The notes: generated from the sequence alone by a model not told the origin. Shown: positions 23,808-35,532, counted from the first letter of the stretch. The stretch is DNA of 64,000 nt from Paractinoplanes deccanensis (GCF_016862115.1 NZ_BOMI01000156.1:1-64000), one strand, 5' to 3'. Numbers and translations are program-made.

Positions 23808-24470
23808 GTGTCGGCACTCCTCGTGATCATGGCAGCAACCTTCGGCGCGGCGACCGCGGCCTTCCTTCCCCATCTCGCCTGTCGGCTCGCGGTCCCCTAC
23901 GGCTCGCCCAGCCGTTCCACTTGCGGATCGGGGTGGGTGCGGCTGCGCTTTCCCCAGCGGTACGGGGTGACGCCCGTCATCGGCGCGGTGGTGGCCACGC
24001 TACTGGCCGTCGGGGTCGAAGAGTCCCCGCTGCTCCCGGTGTATCTGCTGGCGGCCGTCCCGGCGCTGCTGCTCGCGATGATCGACCTGCGCTGCCTGCG
24101 GCTCCCCGATCGGATCGTCGCCCTGCTGGGCGCGGTGGCCGGGGTGCCGCTGGCCGTCCTGCGCCCGGAACACATCGGAACGGCGGTGATGGCGGGCGGG
24201 CTGGTGTTCGCGGCGCACCTGGCGATCGCGCTCCTGCCGCGCGGCGGTCTCGGCCTCGGGGACGTGAAGCTCGCCGGGGTGCTCGCCTTCGTCCTCGGCT
24301 TCGCCGGGTGGCCGGCCGTGGCCGTCGGCGTGCTCACCCCACACCTGATCAATGGGCCGATCGCGCTGGCCCTGCTCCTCACCGGCCGCGCGGACCGGCG
24401 CCGCCCTCTCCCCTTCGGGCCGGCCCTGCTGGCGGGCGCGCTGATCGCCGTGATCACGTCTCCGCCGTAG
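23808..24470 (+). CDS. Type IV prepilin peptidase (A24 family)
   Basis: A 220-residue membrane aspartic protease with about six helices that cleaves prepilin-like leader peptides. The two catalytic aspartates are visible in MIDLRCLRLPD and GLGLGDVKLAG (the GxGD motif). The N-terminal methyltransferase-type domain of classical PilD is reduced, as in short actinobacterial versions. GTG 23808 places the start just before the first helix; a longer frame from GTG 23754 is possible. No pilin genes are adjacent, so its substrates must lie elsewhere. Confidence 0.85.
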   Translation: MSALLVIMAATFGAATAAFLPHLACRLAVPYGSPSRSTCGSGWVRLRFPQRYGVTPVIGAVVATLLAVGVEESPLLPVYLLAAVPALLLAMIDLRCLRLPDRIVALLGAVAGVPLAVLRPEHIGTAVMAGGLVFAAHLAIALLPRGGLGLGDVKLAGVLAFVLGFAGWPAVAVGVLTPHLINGPIALALLLTGRADRRRPLPFGPALLAGALIAVITSPP

Positions 24471-24474
24471 CGCC

Positions 24475-24640
24475 CCGCCGTAGGGTCCCGACGTGGCGCC
24501 CCGCCGTAGCGCCCCGGCCGTGGCGGCTCCGGTGTAGTGCCTTCGCCTGGCTGCCTCCGCTGTAGCGTCCCCGCCGTGGCGGCTCCGGTGTAGTGCCTTC
24601 GCCTGGCCGCCTCCGCTGTAGTGCCTCCGCCCGGCAGCCC
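24475..24640. repeat. 56-bp tandem repeat downstream of the prepilin peptidase gene
   Basis: Two near-identical 56-bp units begin at 24517 and 24573 with GCCGTGGCGGCTCCGGTGTA and continue with GTGCCTTCGCCTGGC. They are flanked by shorter GCCGTAGCGCC-type repeats from 24475. The 246-bp gap between the convergent peptidase and helicase genes is otherwise empty. Frames through it are open but repetitive and are not called. Confidence 0.75.
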
Positions 24641-24716
24641 TTGCCGTAGCGCCCCGCCTGGCCGCCTCGGAGTGGCCGGCACGTCGCTCGTGGGATCTCG
24701 GTGGCCGTTGTCGCAC

Positions 24717-27905
<3,189 letters not shown>

Positions 27906-27989
27906 CCTGTCACGCCCTCCATCGCTCGCACGAATCGCCACGCCTCACAAACTTACGGATCTTGATGCCCCGGCACCGCATCGAGTCGG

Positions 27990-29294
27990 TCACATCGTGC
28001 GCAACTCGAGAACGCTGACCTGAGGCGGCGCACCGACCCGGACCGGCGGACCCCAGAAGCCGGCGCCGTTGGTCACGTAGACCGGCACCCCGTCCACTCG
28101 GCCGAGCCCGGACACGACCGGCTGCTGCAGCCGCACCAGCAGGTTGAAGGGTGCCATCTGGCCGCCGTGCGTGTGCCCGGAAACCTGGAGATCGACCCCG
28201 AACGGGGCGGCGTCGCGCGCGGCGACGGGCTGATGCGCCATCAGAACGACGGGACGGGTGGTGTCCCGGTCGCCGAGCGCCCGGGCGAAGTCGGGGGCGT
28301 CGCCCTCCTCCGCACCGCCGAGATCGTTCACGCCGGCCAGGTCCAGCCCGTTGATCTCGGTCCGCTCGTTGCGCAGCGGCCGCATGCCGAGCCGCGCCAC
28401 CTCGTCGATCCACTCCTGGTAGCCGGAGTAGTACTCATGGTTTCCGGTCACGAAATACGCCCCATGCCGCGACTCGATCTCGGCCAGCGGCGCCGCGAAC
28501 CGCCCCAGTTCCGCAACGCTGCCGTCCACAAGGTCACCGACGACGCACACGATGTCCGCCTGCACCGAATTGATCTGGTCGACGATCCGCCGCGTGTGAC
28601 CCAGGCCGGTCAGCGGCCCGAGGTGAATGTCGGACACCACTGCCACGCGGAAACCGTCCATGCCCCGCGGAAGCTTCGCGAGCGGCAGCTGGAGCCGGTC
28701 GATGCGGGGACCGCCCAGCGCGGTCTTGACCCCGTAGCCGGTGACGGAGGCCGCGGTGAGCCCCGCGAAGATCGCTATGCCCCTGGCGAGCACGAGCCGC
28801 CGATCGATGCCGCCGCCCTCGGGCGCGGGCTCGGCGCTGGGGGCCGTGGCGACGAGCTCGACCGCGGACGTGGTGCCGGACGTGCCCTCGGCGGTCTCGG
28901 GCTCCGATGCGAGGGCTTCGCCAGGCCGGGCGGCGGCCGCGGAAACGGTGGGATGGCTCGGCGCGCCGACGGCGGCCGGTGCCCTGTCCCTCGCCCGGCC
29001 ACGGACACGCCAGAAGAGCAGGACGGCGAGCCGGGGGATCTCGAGCACGGCGAGCGTGACGAGCAGGTAGAACATCAGCGCGATCCACAGGTAGCCCGGC
29101 CACGCCAGCCACTCGACCGCGCCCGACCGAACCCCGATCAACGTCGCCGGCACGAGCACGGCGAGGAGGGCGGCGACGATCGCGCCGGCCTTACGAGCGC
29201 GGCCGGGCCGCACCGGATCTTTGACGAGCCGCTTCCACAAGTAGAAGTGGATCAGGCCGATGACGACGATGATCAGCCCGACGAACACTGCCAC
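27990..29294 (-). CDS. Membrane-anchored calcineurin-like metallophosphoesterase (YkuE type)
   Basis: A 434-residue protein. Four hydrophobic helices and a Pro/Ala-rich loop (~1-190) precede a catalytic domain on the far side of the membrane. Metal-site motifs are VSDIHLGPLTG, VGDLVDGS, TGNHEYYSG, LMAHQP and SGHTHGGQ, the order of binuclear calcineurin-like phosphoesterases. GTG 29294 is chosen because a GGAGG site sits 7 bp upstream; longer in-frame starts lack one. Substrate unknown; related membrane enzymes act on lipids or wall precursors. Confidence 0.9.
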   Translation of the reverse strand: MAVFVGLIIVVIGLIHFYLWKRLVKDPVRPGRARKAGAIVAALLAVLVPATLIGVRSGAVEWLAWPGYLWIALMFYLLVTLAVLEIPRLAVLLFWRVRGRARDRAPAAVGAPSHPTVSAAAARPGEALASEPETAEGTSGTTSAVELVATAPSAEPAPEGGGIDRRLVLARGIAIFAGLTAASVTGYGVKTALGGPRIDRLQLPLAKLPRGMDGFRVAVVSDIHLGPLTGLGHTRRIVDQINSVQADIVCVVGDLVDGSVAELGRFAAPLAEIESRHGAYFVTGNHEYYSGYQEWIDEVARLGMRPLRNERTEINGLDLAGVNDLGGAEEGDAPDFARALGDRDTTRPVVLMAHQPVAARDAAPFGVDLQVSGHTHGGQMAPFNLLVRLQQPVVSGLGRVDGVPVYVTNGAGFWGPPVRVGAPPQVSVLELRTM

Positions 29295-29450
29295 TTTTTC
29301 CTCCCGAGCGCCTGTGGTCCCAGCAAGTCTCCCGGTTGCTGCTGAGAGTCTCCTGCCGGGTGCGCGACGGCACCGGCGACTTTCGAGGGGCACGCTACAG
29401 CGACCCTCCGACAGTTTCCGGTTGTTCCTTTCCCTGCGTGCTCAACGCCC

Positions 29451-29520
29451 TTCCCGGTCTGCTCTTCCCGGTCTGCTCTTCCCGGTCTGCTCTTCCCGGT
29501 CTGCTCTTCCCGGTCTGCTC
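29451..29520. repeat. 14-bp tandem repeat, five copies
   Basis: TTCCCGGTCTGCTC is repeated five times head-to-tail without change across 70 bp. It lies in the 326-bp gap between the APH-like kinase and the metallophosphoesterase, upstream of the phosphoesterase start. Nothing else identifiable is in this gap. Confidence 0.9.
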
Positions 29521-29620
29521 GAAGCTTCCCCGCTGCTCGGAGCTCATCCCCGTCAGCTCGGAGCCCTTTCCTCGCTGCTGGCGCCCTTCCCCCGCCCGCT
29601 CGGAGGCATTCCAGGCTTGC

Positions 29621-30700
29621 TCAGAGCAGGTCGGCGAAGCTCTTCACCGCGGCGACGAAGTCCGGCATATCGGTTATCTGCTCGATCGCGCGGGTCTCGA
29701 CGGCTGCCAGATCGCGAGGACCGGCCGGCTCCAGCCCGAGCGACATCCGAAGCCGCTCGGCGAGCCGTCCCAGCCGCAGGCCGACCCGCCGGACCAGCAC
29801 GTCAACGCCGTCGAGCATCGCGCCGCCGTTGCTCACGTATGCCGCGACGGTACGGCGAACGACCGCCGGGTCCGGCATCCCCGCCCTGGTCGAGAAACTG
29901 AGGACGGCCTGGGCGGCCTCCAGCCTCGCGCTGTCCGGCCCGGCGACGTCCCAGTCGATCAGGACGGGACCGGTCTCGGTCATGAGCACGTTCCACGGCT
30001 CGACGTCCCGGTGGGTCACCACATAGTCGCCGGCCGCCCGTAGCCCGTGCTCCACCCACGCGGCCGCCGAGAGAATGTCCGGCAGCCCTTCCCGCAGCGT
30101 TGCCGCCCAGGGCTTGCGGTGTTGCTCGCCCTCCCGGAGCCATCCTTCCCAGGGCCGCGGGTCGGCCAGCCGATACCAGTCAGGCACCCGCGACGGCGCC
30201 CGCGTCCCCGCCGGGAGAGGTGCGATCCGGTGCAGGCGGGCCAGGGTGGCGCCCAGCCACTCGCTCACATCGTCGGAGTCGGCGAGGGGTCGGCCGTCGA
30301 TCCATTCGTACGCCCGGACCAACCCGAGCCCGTCGACCTCAACCGCATAGCCCACCGTCGGGGCAGGCGGGCGTATCGGACGCCCCATCGACACCCCCGA
30401 GGCCAACGCCTGCTCCTCGAAGTTCATCGCCCGGGCGAAGTCGTCCCGCCACTCCTCGGCGGGCACGTGCTTGACCAACAGCCGCCCGTCGCGCGTCGGC
30501 AGGGTCCAGGTCTGCGAACTCCGATAGCTCAGCGCTTCGAGTGGCCCTACCGGCCGCCCCAGCCCGAGCGCCGCCGCCACCGCCTCGGCTGCCTCCGCCC
30601 CTTCCCGCACGCCGAGCAGCGTAACGACGGACCCCTGGAAGGTCAGCCCTGAGCACCTGGCCCGCCGACCAGATGGTCTCGGGTCTTGAGCCTCGGCCAT
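29621..30700 (-). CDS. Aminoglycoside-phosphotransferase-like kinase
   Basis: A protein of up to 359 residues with an APH-family kinase core: KHVPAEEW (candidate ATP-site lysine), Brenner motif THRDVEPWNVLM and metal-site IDWDVAG. Such proteins phosphorylate small molecules; resistance to a drug cannot be assumed. The ATG at 30700 gives the longest frame, and GTG 30610 (VREGAEAAEA) would remove 30 non-conserved residues. Neither has a clear ribosome site. It stands alone between two repeat-rich gaps. Confidence 0.82.
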   Translation of the reverse strand: MAEAQDPRPSGRRARCSGLTFQGSVVTLLGVREGAEAAEAVAAALGLGRPVGPLEALSYRSSQTWTLPTRDGRLLVKHVPAEEWRDDFARAMNFEEQALASGVSMGRPIRPPAPTVGYAVEVDGLGLVRAYEWIDGRPLADSDDVSEWLGATLARLHRIAPLPAGTRAPSRVPDWYRLADPRPWEGWLREGEQHRKPWAATLREGLPDILSAAAWVEHGLRAAGDYVVTHRDVEPWNVLMTETGPVLIDWDVAGPDSARLEAAQAVLSFSTRAGMPDPAVVRRTVAAYVSNGGAMLDGVDVLVRRVGLRLGRLAERLRMSLGLEPAGPRDLAAVETRAIEQITDMPDFVAAVKSFADLL

Positions 30701-31477
30701 CGGAGTTCCGTTCGCCGGCTAAGGATTCACGGCTCCCGGCACGTCTTTGTCGCTCTCGCATCCAGTCGCCTGCTTACTCCGGCTGACGCCCGGCTGGCTG
30801 GCGCCCGCTTTGCGGTGGCTGACCGCCGACTCGCGCTGGGCTGACCCGACTCGTGCCGGGCTGACTCGACTCGCGCCGGTTTAGCCCGGATTTCGGCGTG
30901 CTTGTACCGGTTTGTGCTGGCCGGCCTGACTCGCGGCGGGCTGGCCTGACTCACGCTGGGCTGGCCTGGCTCACGCTGGGCTGGCCTGGCTCACGCTGGG
31001 CTGGCCCGGCTCACGCTGGGCTGGCCCGGCTCACGCTGGGCTGGCCTGGCTCACGCCGGGCTGGCCGACTCACGCCGGGCTTGTGCAGGCTTGTGCGGGC
31101 TGGACCCGGCTTGCTGACCGATGCGGGCTTCCTGAGTGACGCCCGGCTTGCCATCTGTGTGCTTGCTTGCCCTTGGCCGCCAGTCACATCTGCCGTTTCA
31201 CCCTGCGCGATCCGAGCCCCTCGAAAGCCACGATGCTGCCCGCCACGCGGAACTCATCCCAAGAAGAGAGCCGGCCACCCCGACCAGGGTCGCGGGCTTC
31301 TACCGCGAGATCGGCGACAACCAGGCACCCTCGTCCCTGCCGCACGCTGATCGAGCGCCTCGATGGCGATCCTGCCGCTCCTGGGCGTTTCCGCGGCTCG
31401 TTCGCCGGGAGGCGGGCGTCGCGGCGGGCGTGCGGCCGCGGACGCAGCTGACTTGCTTTGCCGGCTAAAGGACGCGC
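30701..31477. other. Gene-free region carrying a repeat array
   Basis: This 777-bp gap between the APH-like kinase and moaD holds a 20-bp repeat array (about 30760-31110). The remainder, 31110-31477, shows open frames on both strands but no domain, ribosome site or consistent codon bias, so no gene is called. Both flanking genes read leftward, so it could also hold the kinase promoter. Confidence 0.6.
30760..31110. repeat. 20-bp tandem repeat array
   Basis: Seven or more direct copies of a 20-bp unit, CTGGCCTGGCTCACGCTGGG, run from about 30921 to 31065. More diverged copies extend on both sides (for example GCTGACTCGACTCGCGCCGG near 30861). The unit is not a multiple of three, so frames through it change register; this argues against coding. 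The core copies differ mainly at one T/C position, suggesting recent expansion or homogenisation. Confidence 0.85.
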
Positions 31478-31726
31478 TCAGCCGCCGGCGAAAGGGGGCA
31501 GAACGTCCACAGTCGCCCGCGCCGGAAGAGCTGCCTGAGGGTCATGGCAGGCCAGGCCGTCGACCAGGAAGCTGGCGGCCTTGAGGACGACGCCGAGGCG
31601 TTCGCCGTGGCGCTCGGTGAGGATCTGCTTGAGGTCGTGCAGCGAGGCCGCCTCGGCCTGCTCGGTCGAGGTGCCGTGGGCGGCGGCACGGGCGCCGGCG
31701 AAGTAGCGGACGGTCAGCTGTGCCAC
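31478..31726 (-). CDS. moaD: Molybdopterin synthase sulfur-carrier subunit MoaD
   Basis: An 82-residue ubiquitin-like protein of the MoaD/ThiS family ending in PPFAGG. The terminal glycine becomes the thiocarboxylate that gives sulfur to cyclic pyranopterin monophosphate in MoaE. It starts with GTG at 31726, one base after the moaA stop, so it is coupled to moaA. Its MoaE partner is encoded 12 kb away. Confidence 0.92.
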   Translation of the reverse strand: MAQLTVRYFAGARAAAHGTSTEQAEAASLHDLKQILTERHGERLGVVLKAASFLVDGLACHDPQAALPARATVDVLPPFAGG

Positions 31727-31727
31727 C

Positions 31728-32762
31728 TCAGCCTCCGATCGCGGACATGGGTCGGGCCGGCTGGAGGAAGCTGGGGTCGTCGATGCCGTGGCCGGCGCGC
31801 TTGCCGCGCATGGCGACCTGCCAGGCGGTGGCCAGCTCGTCGTCGGTGGCGCCGCCGCGCATGAGGTCGCGCAGGTCGCTCTCCTTCGTGGCGAAGAGGC
31901 AGTCGCGCACCTGACCGTCGGCGGTCAGCCGGGTGCGGTCGCAGTCGCCGCAGAACGGCCTGGTCACGCTGCCGATGACGCCGACGCGGGCGGGCTCGCC
32001 GGCGGCGTCGACGTAGCCGGGGACGAGCCAGGTCTCGGCGGGCGCCGTTCCACGTGAAACCGAATCGGGCATCAGGTCGAACGGCGCGAGGTCGGCCAGG
32101 ATCTCGTCGGCCGTCACCATCTGGTGCCTGTCCCACTGGTGCTGGGCGTCGAGCGGCATCTGCTCGATGAAGCGCAGTTGGTAGCCGTGCTCGAGGGCGA
32201 AGCGGAGCATCGCCGGGGCCTCGTCGTCGTTGATGCCCCGCATGAGCACGGCATTGATCTTGACGGGGGTGAGGCCGGCCTCGGCGGCCGCCCGAAGCCC
32301 GCGCAGCACGTCGGCATGGCGGTCGCGGCGGGTCAGGGCCTTGAAGCGCTCGGGGTCGAGCGTGTCGAGGGAGACGTTCACCCGGTCGAGCCCGGCGTCG
32401 CGCAACGGCTCGGCCAGCCGTTCGAGACCGATGCCGTTGGTGGTCAGCATGAGCCGCGGCCGGGGCGAGAGCCGCGCGGAGGCCTGGATGATGCCGACGA
32501 GCCCGCGGCGCAGCAGGGGCTCACCGCCGGTGAACCGCACGTCCTTGATGCCGAGGCGCTCCACGCCTATCCGGATCAGCCGGACCACCTCGTCGTCGGT
32601 GAGCTGGTCCTGCTTGGGCAGCCAGGCCAGCCCCTCCTCTGGCATGCAGTAGGTGCAGCGGAGGTTGCAGCGGTCGGTGAGCGAGACGCGCAGGTCGGTC
32701 GCCACCCGACCGAATCGGTCGGCGAGCACGTTCACCGGCGGCACCCCCGGGCGCCGGTCCAT
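31728..32762 (-). CDS. moaA: GTP 3',8-cyclase MoaA
   Basis: A 344-residue radical-SAM enzyme that rearranges GTP in the first step of molybdenum-cofactor synthesis. The N-terminal cluster ligands are Cys32, Cys36 and Cys39 (CNLRCTYC). The C-terminal cluster ligands lie in FCGDCDRTR and DCLF, and RFTGGEPLLR is the SAM-site GGE segment. The protein ends in Gly-Gly, as MoaA requires. ATG 32762 is preceded by GGTGGAG; a GTG two codons upstream (32768) is possible. A parS-like sequence lies inside the gene at 32047-32060. Confidence 0.96.
   Translation of the reverse strand: MDRRPGVPPVNVLADRFGRVATDLRVSLTDRCNLRCTYCMPEEGLAWLPKQDQLTDDEVVRLIRIGVERLGIKDVRFTGGEPLLRRGLVGIIQASARLSPRPRLMLTTNGIGLERLAEPLRDAGLDRVNVSLDTLDPERFKALTRRDRHADVLRGLRAAAEAGLTPVKINAVLMRGINDDEAPAMLRFALEHGYQLRFIEQMPLDAQHQWDRHQMVTADEILADLAPFDLMPDSVSRGTAPAETWLVPGYVDAAGEPARVGVIGSVTRPFCGDCDRTRLTADGQVRDCLFATKESDLRDLMRGGATDDELATAWQVAMRGKRAGHGIDDPSFLQPARPMSAIGG
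32047..32060. promoter_or_regulatory. parS-like ParB-binding site inside moaA
   Basis: GTTCCACGTGAAAC, read on the other strand as GTTTCACGTGGAAC, matches the 14-bp parS core of actinobacteria (GTTTCACGTGAAAC) with one difference that keeps half-site symmetry. parS sites are bound by ParB for chromosome segregation and cluster near the origin. Sites within genes are usual for this element. Confidence 0.75.
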
Positions 32763-32829
32763 CTCCACCGATTGCTCACCCACCGAATCTATCCGCTCGG
32801 GCCGACGCGCGCCCCTGTCGATTTCGGCC

Positions 32830-32838
32830 TGTGGACAA
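32830..32838 (-). promoter_or_regulatory. Perfect DnaA box upstream of moaA
   Basis: TGTGGACAA is the exact reverse complement of the actinobacterial DnaA box TTGTCCACA. It lies in the 86-bp gap between the fructosamine kinase stop and moaA. A single box can bind DnaA but is not an origin. Confidence 0.5.
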
Positions 32839-32848
32839 CCGAGAGCGA

Positions 32849-33745
32849 TCACACACCCCGCAGCGCCGCCTCGGCGGTGACTCGCACGGCGTCCCGATAG
32901 CTCGCGCCGAAGGCGGCGGTGTGCACGAGCATCAGGTGGAGCTGGTGCAGCGGCACGCGGTCCCGCCAGCCGTCGGCGAGCGGATGCACCTCTTGATAGG
33001 CGCCGAGGACCGTCTCCAGGTGGGTCACGCCGCCGAAGAGCGCCAGTTCGGCCAAATCGGTCTCGCGGTGCCCGCCCTGGGCGGCCGGATCGATGAGCCG
33101 GGCGCGACCGTCGGCGGCCCACAGCACGTTCCCGGGCCAGAGGTCCCCGTGAGTGCGGCTGGGTGCCTCGCTCACCCCGTACGACTCCAGGAAGTTGATC
33201 GTGCGCTCGACCAGCGTGACCTCGGCGGCGGAGAGGGCGCCGCGATCGGCCGACATCTTGAGGTACGGGCGGAGGCGGCGCTCGGCGAACCACGGGCCCC
33301 ACGGTCCCGGCGCCGGCGTGTTGTCGAGCGGCAGCGGGCCGATGAAGCCCGGCCAGGGCGCCCCGAAGGCTTCGGCTCCCGAGCGATGCAGCTCCGCCAG
33401 GTCACGCCCGAGCTGCTCGGCCGCCGCCCGGGTCGGCTCACCCGGCTCGATCCACTCCATGGCGATCATCTCGGGAAGAGTCACGATCACTTCCGGTACG
33501 GGGGCGCCGGCGGCACGAAGCCACGCGAGCCCGGCCGCCTCCGCGGCGAAGAACCCCTCCGGCGCCGCGCCCGATCGCCAGCTCTTGGCGAACAGAGAAG
33601 TGCCGTCGTCCAAGGTCAGCCTGTGCGCGGCCGAGACGCTGCCGCCGCCCACCGGCGTCTCCCGGATCCGCTGGTGGGTGAGAAATGTCGGGAGATGCTG
33701 GGGGTGCGCGCGCAAGTACGCCTGGTCCACGGCCTTATCTTCCAC
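32849..33745 (-). CDS. Fructosamine/ketosamine 3-kinase family protein
   Basis: A 298-residue kinase of the fructosamine-kinase family, which phosphorylates sugar-amine adducts on proteins so that they break down (deglycation). Motifs are SVSAAHRLTLDDGTSLFAKS, the catalytic HGDLWPGNVL and metal-binding IDPAAQGGHRETDLAEL. Length matches the family. It begins at GTG 33745; another GTG five codons later is possible. It is divergent from the GNAT gene, 41 bp away. Confidence 0.92.
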   Translation of the reverse strand: MEDKAVDQAYLRAHPQHLPTFLTHQRIRETPVGGGSVSAAHRLTLDDGTSLFAKSWRSGAAPEGFFAAEAAGLAWLRAAGAPVPEVIVTLPEMIAMEWIEPGEPTRAAAEQLGRDLAELHRSGAEAFGAPWPGFIGPLPLDNTPAPGPWGPWFAERRLRPYLKMSADRGALSAAEVTLVERTINFLESYGVSEAPSRTHGDLWPGNVLWAADGRARLIDPAAQGGHRETDLAELALFGGVTHLETVLGAYQEVHPLADGWRDRVPLHQLHLMLVHTAAFGASYRDAVRVTAEAALRGV

Positions 33746-33786
33746 TTCGGCTTACGGACGCCCGAAATCGGAGTCAAAATGTCGGC

Positions 33787-34290
33787 ATGAGCCCTGTCAC
33801 AGTGCGTTCGTACCGTCCGAGTGACCACTCCGCGGGCCGTCGCCTGTGGGCCGAGCTGACAAACCAGCACAATCAGATGTACGGCGAGACCGACCAGGAC
33901 GGCGGCGAGGGCTTCGAGGAATACCTCACCCGGCTCGACCTGGGCGGCCTATGGGTCGCCGAGCACGCCGACGACGGAGTGATCGGCCTGGTCGGTCTGG
34001 TGCTGCGCGGACGCGCCGGCGAGGTCGAGCCGATCGTCGTCACGGTCTCGCACAGGCACAAGGGTGTGGGCCGTAAGCTGCTGCGACACGTCGCGAACGA
34101 GGCGCGGCGGCGCAACATGACCCAGCTGACCATCTCGCCCGAGTCGCGCAACATCGACGCGATCCGCAGCCTGCACGCCGCCGGGTACGACGTGCTGTCG
34201 TCGATCGAGCTGACCCTCGACCTGAACCGTGCGCCCCAGGAGCGTCAGCAGGACAGCGTCGAGTTGCACGAGTTGCAGTTCCGCTCCTGA
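33787..34290 (+). CDS. GNAT-family N-acetyltransferase
   Basis: A 167-residue single-domain acetyltransferase. The acetyl-CoA-binding motif appears as VTVSHRHKGVGRKLLRHVANEA (Q/R-x-x-G-x-G/A type), followed by a RNIDAIRSLHAAGYD helix-strand segment characteristic of the fold. The substrate (protein N-terminus, amine or antibiotic) is not evident. ATG 33787 fits the usual family N-terminus SPVTVRSYRPSD. Confidence 0.88.
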   Translation: MSPVTVRSYRPSDHSAGRRLWAELTNQHNQMYGETDQDGGEGFEEYLTRLDLGGLWVAEHADDGVIGLVGLVLRGRAGEVEPIVVTVSHRHKGVGRKLLRHVANEARRRNMTQLTISPESRNIDAIRSLHAAGYDVLSSIELTLDLNRAPQERQQDSVELHELQFRS

Positions 34291-34312
34291 CAGCCGTTCC
34301 GCACCGGTGGCC

Positions 34313-34337
34313 TGTGGACAACCGCGTGTCATCCACA
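34313..34337. promoter_or_regulatory. Inverted pair of DnaA boxes in the GNAT-DUF4192 gap
   Basis: TGTGGACAA (34313-34321, the exact complement of TTGTCCACA) faces TCATCCACA (34329-34337, one mismatch to TTATCCACA). The pair lies in the ~100-bp space before the DUF4192 gene. It could modulate that promoter or simply be one of many scattered DnaA sites. Confidence 0.5.
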
Positions 34338-34389
34338 GGCCGCCGATTTGGCACACCTGGCCCTTGCCCGGCGCGGCAGGCTGCCTCGC

Positions 34390-35532
34390 ATGTCGCCCGA
34401 GTGCTCGATCTCCATCCGCCGGTCCGCCGAGCTCATCACCGCCACGCCGTTCCTGATCGGCTTCCATCCCACGGACAGCATCGTGGTCGTCGGTGTGGCC
34501 GGTCGCCGCATCGTCTTCGTCGCGCGGCACGATCTGCCCCCGCCGGGTGAGGAGCTCGACACGGCGCCGCTCGTGGCGACCGCGGAGAAGCAGCGGATCG
34601 ACTGCTTCGCCCTCATCGGCTACGGCTCAGCGACCGCGGTCGCCGGTGCGGTCCGGCCGACGATCCTCGCGCTGAAGAGGGCCGGGCTGCGCGTCTTCGA
34701 GGCCCTGCGGGTCGCCGAGGGCCGCTGGTGGTCCTATCTGTGCCCGGCTCCGGATTGCCCGTCCGAGGGCTACCCGTGTCCTTCGCCGTACGATCCGCTC
34801 GCCGCCGCGGCGGTCTACGGCGGCATGGTGGCGCTGCCCAACCGCAAGGCCCTGGTCGCCCGGGTGGCCCCGGTCGAGGGCGCGGCCCGCGAGGCCATGG
34901 CGCTGGCGACCGCGCGAGCCCGGGTCCGGGCGGCGGAGCTGCGGGCCGCGGAGTTGCGGGCCGGCCGGGAGTGCCGATCGGTGCGGCGGGCCGGCCGCGA
35001 GGCGGTGCGCGCCGCCGAGAGGCGATACCGGGCACAGGGCCGGCTCGCGGACGGCGAAGCGGCCTGGCTGGGTGTGTTGCTGGTCGACGCGGTGGTGCTC
35101 GGCTACGCGTTCGACCGATGCGGCCCGGAGCCGTGGCGCATCGACCTGTGGAACGAGATGGTGCGCCGCATGCAGCCCGGGCTCGTGGCGGGCCCGGCGT
35201 CGTTGCTGGCCTACACCGCCTGGCGCGTGGGCGACGGCGCCCTGGCCCGGGTCGCGCTCGACCGCGGCCTGCGCGAGGAGCCGGGTCACCGGATGCTGGT
35301 GTTGATCGACGGCCTGCTGTCGGCCGGCATCGGGCCCCACATGGTCGAGGACCTCGCGCCGCCGCCCGACCGTCCGGCGAGGCCCTTGCCGCGTTCGGAC
35401 CGGCCGGTTCCGCCGAGGCGGCGCACCGAGCCCGGCAGCCCCTCGCGGCCCCGGGCCCGAGACCGGCGGCGGGTCAAGGCGCGGCAGCACGCCGGGGCCC
35501 GTCCGGCCGGCGCCGAGCGGAGGCGGCGGTGA
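34390..35532 (+). CDS. DUF4192 family protein
   Basis: A 380-residue actinobacterial protein of unknown function. The DUF4192 region starts SISIRRSAELITATPFLIGFHPTDSIVVVG and extends to about residue 330, including a helical R/A/E-rich segment. The last 60 residues are a Pro/Arg basic tail. ATG 34390 is chosen because the family begins just before the ISIRRSAEL segment; a longer frame from 34348 is possible. No signal peptide or membrane helix. Confidence 0.85.
   Translation: MSPECSISIRRSAELITATPFLIGFHPTDSIVVVGVAGRRIVFVARHDLPPPGEELDTAPLVATAEKQRIDCFALIGYGSATAVAGAVRPTILALKRAGLRVFEALRVAEGRWWSYLCPAPDCPSEGYPCPSPYDPLAAAAVYGGMVALPNRKALVARVAPVEGAAREAMALATARARVRAAELRAAELRAGRECRSVRRAGREAVRAAERRYRAQGRLADGEAAWLGVLLVDAVVLGYAFDRCGPEPWRIDLWNEMVRRMQPGLVAGPASLLAYTAWRVGDGALARVALDRGLREEPGHRMLVLIDGLLSAGIGPHMVEDLAPPPDRPARPLPRSDRPVPPRRRTEPGSPSRPRARDRRRVKARQHAGARPAGAERRRR

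Noticed and set aside
24000..24716. Open frames on the minus strand through the 56-bp repeats
   Set aside because: They extend over repeats and the antisense of the prepilin peptidase; no domain.
29621..30700. Aminoglycoside resistance gene
   Set aside because: Only the general kinase fold is visible; APH-like proteins act on many small molecules and no resistance context is present.
30898..31350. 150-codon frame across the 20-bp repeat array
   Set aside because: The 20-bp unit shifts the frame every copy; translated sequence is only repeat-driven Leu/Ala/Gly/Trp.
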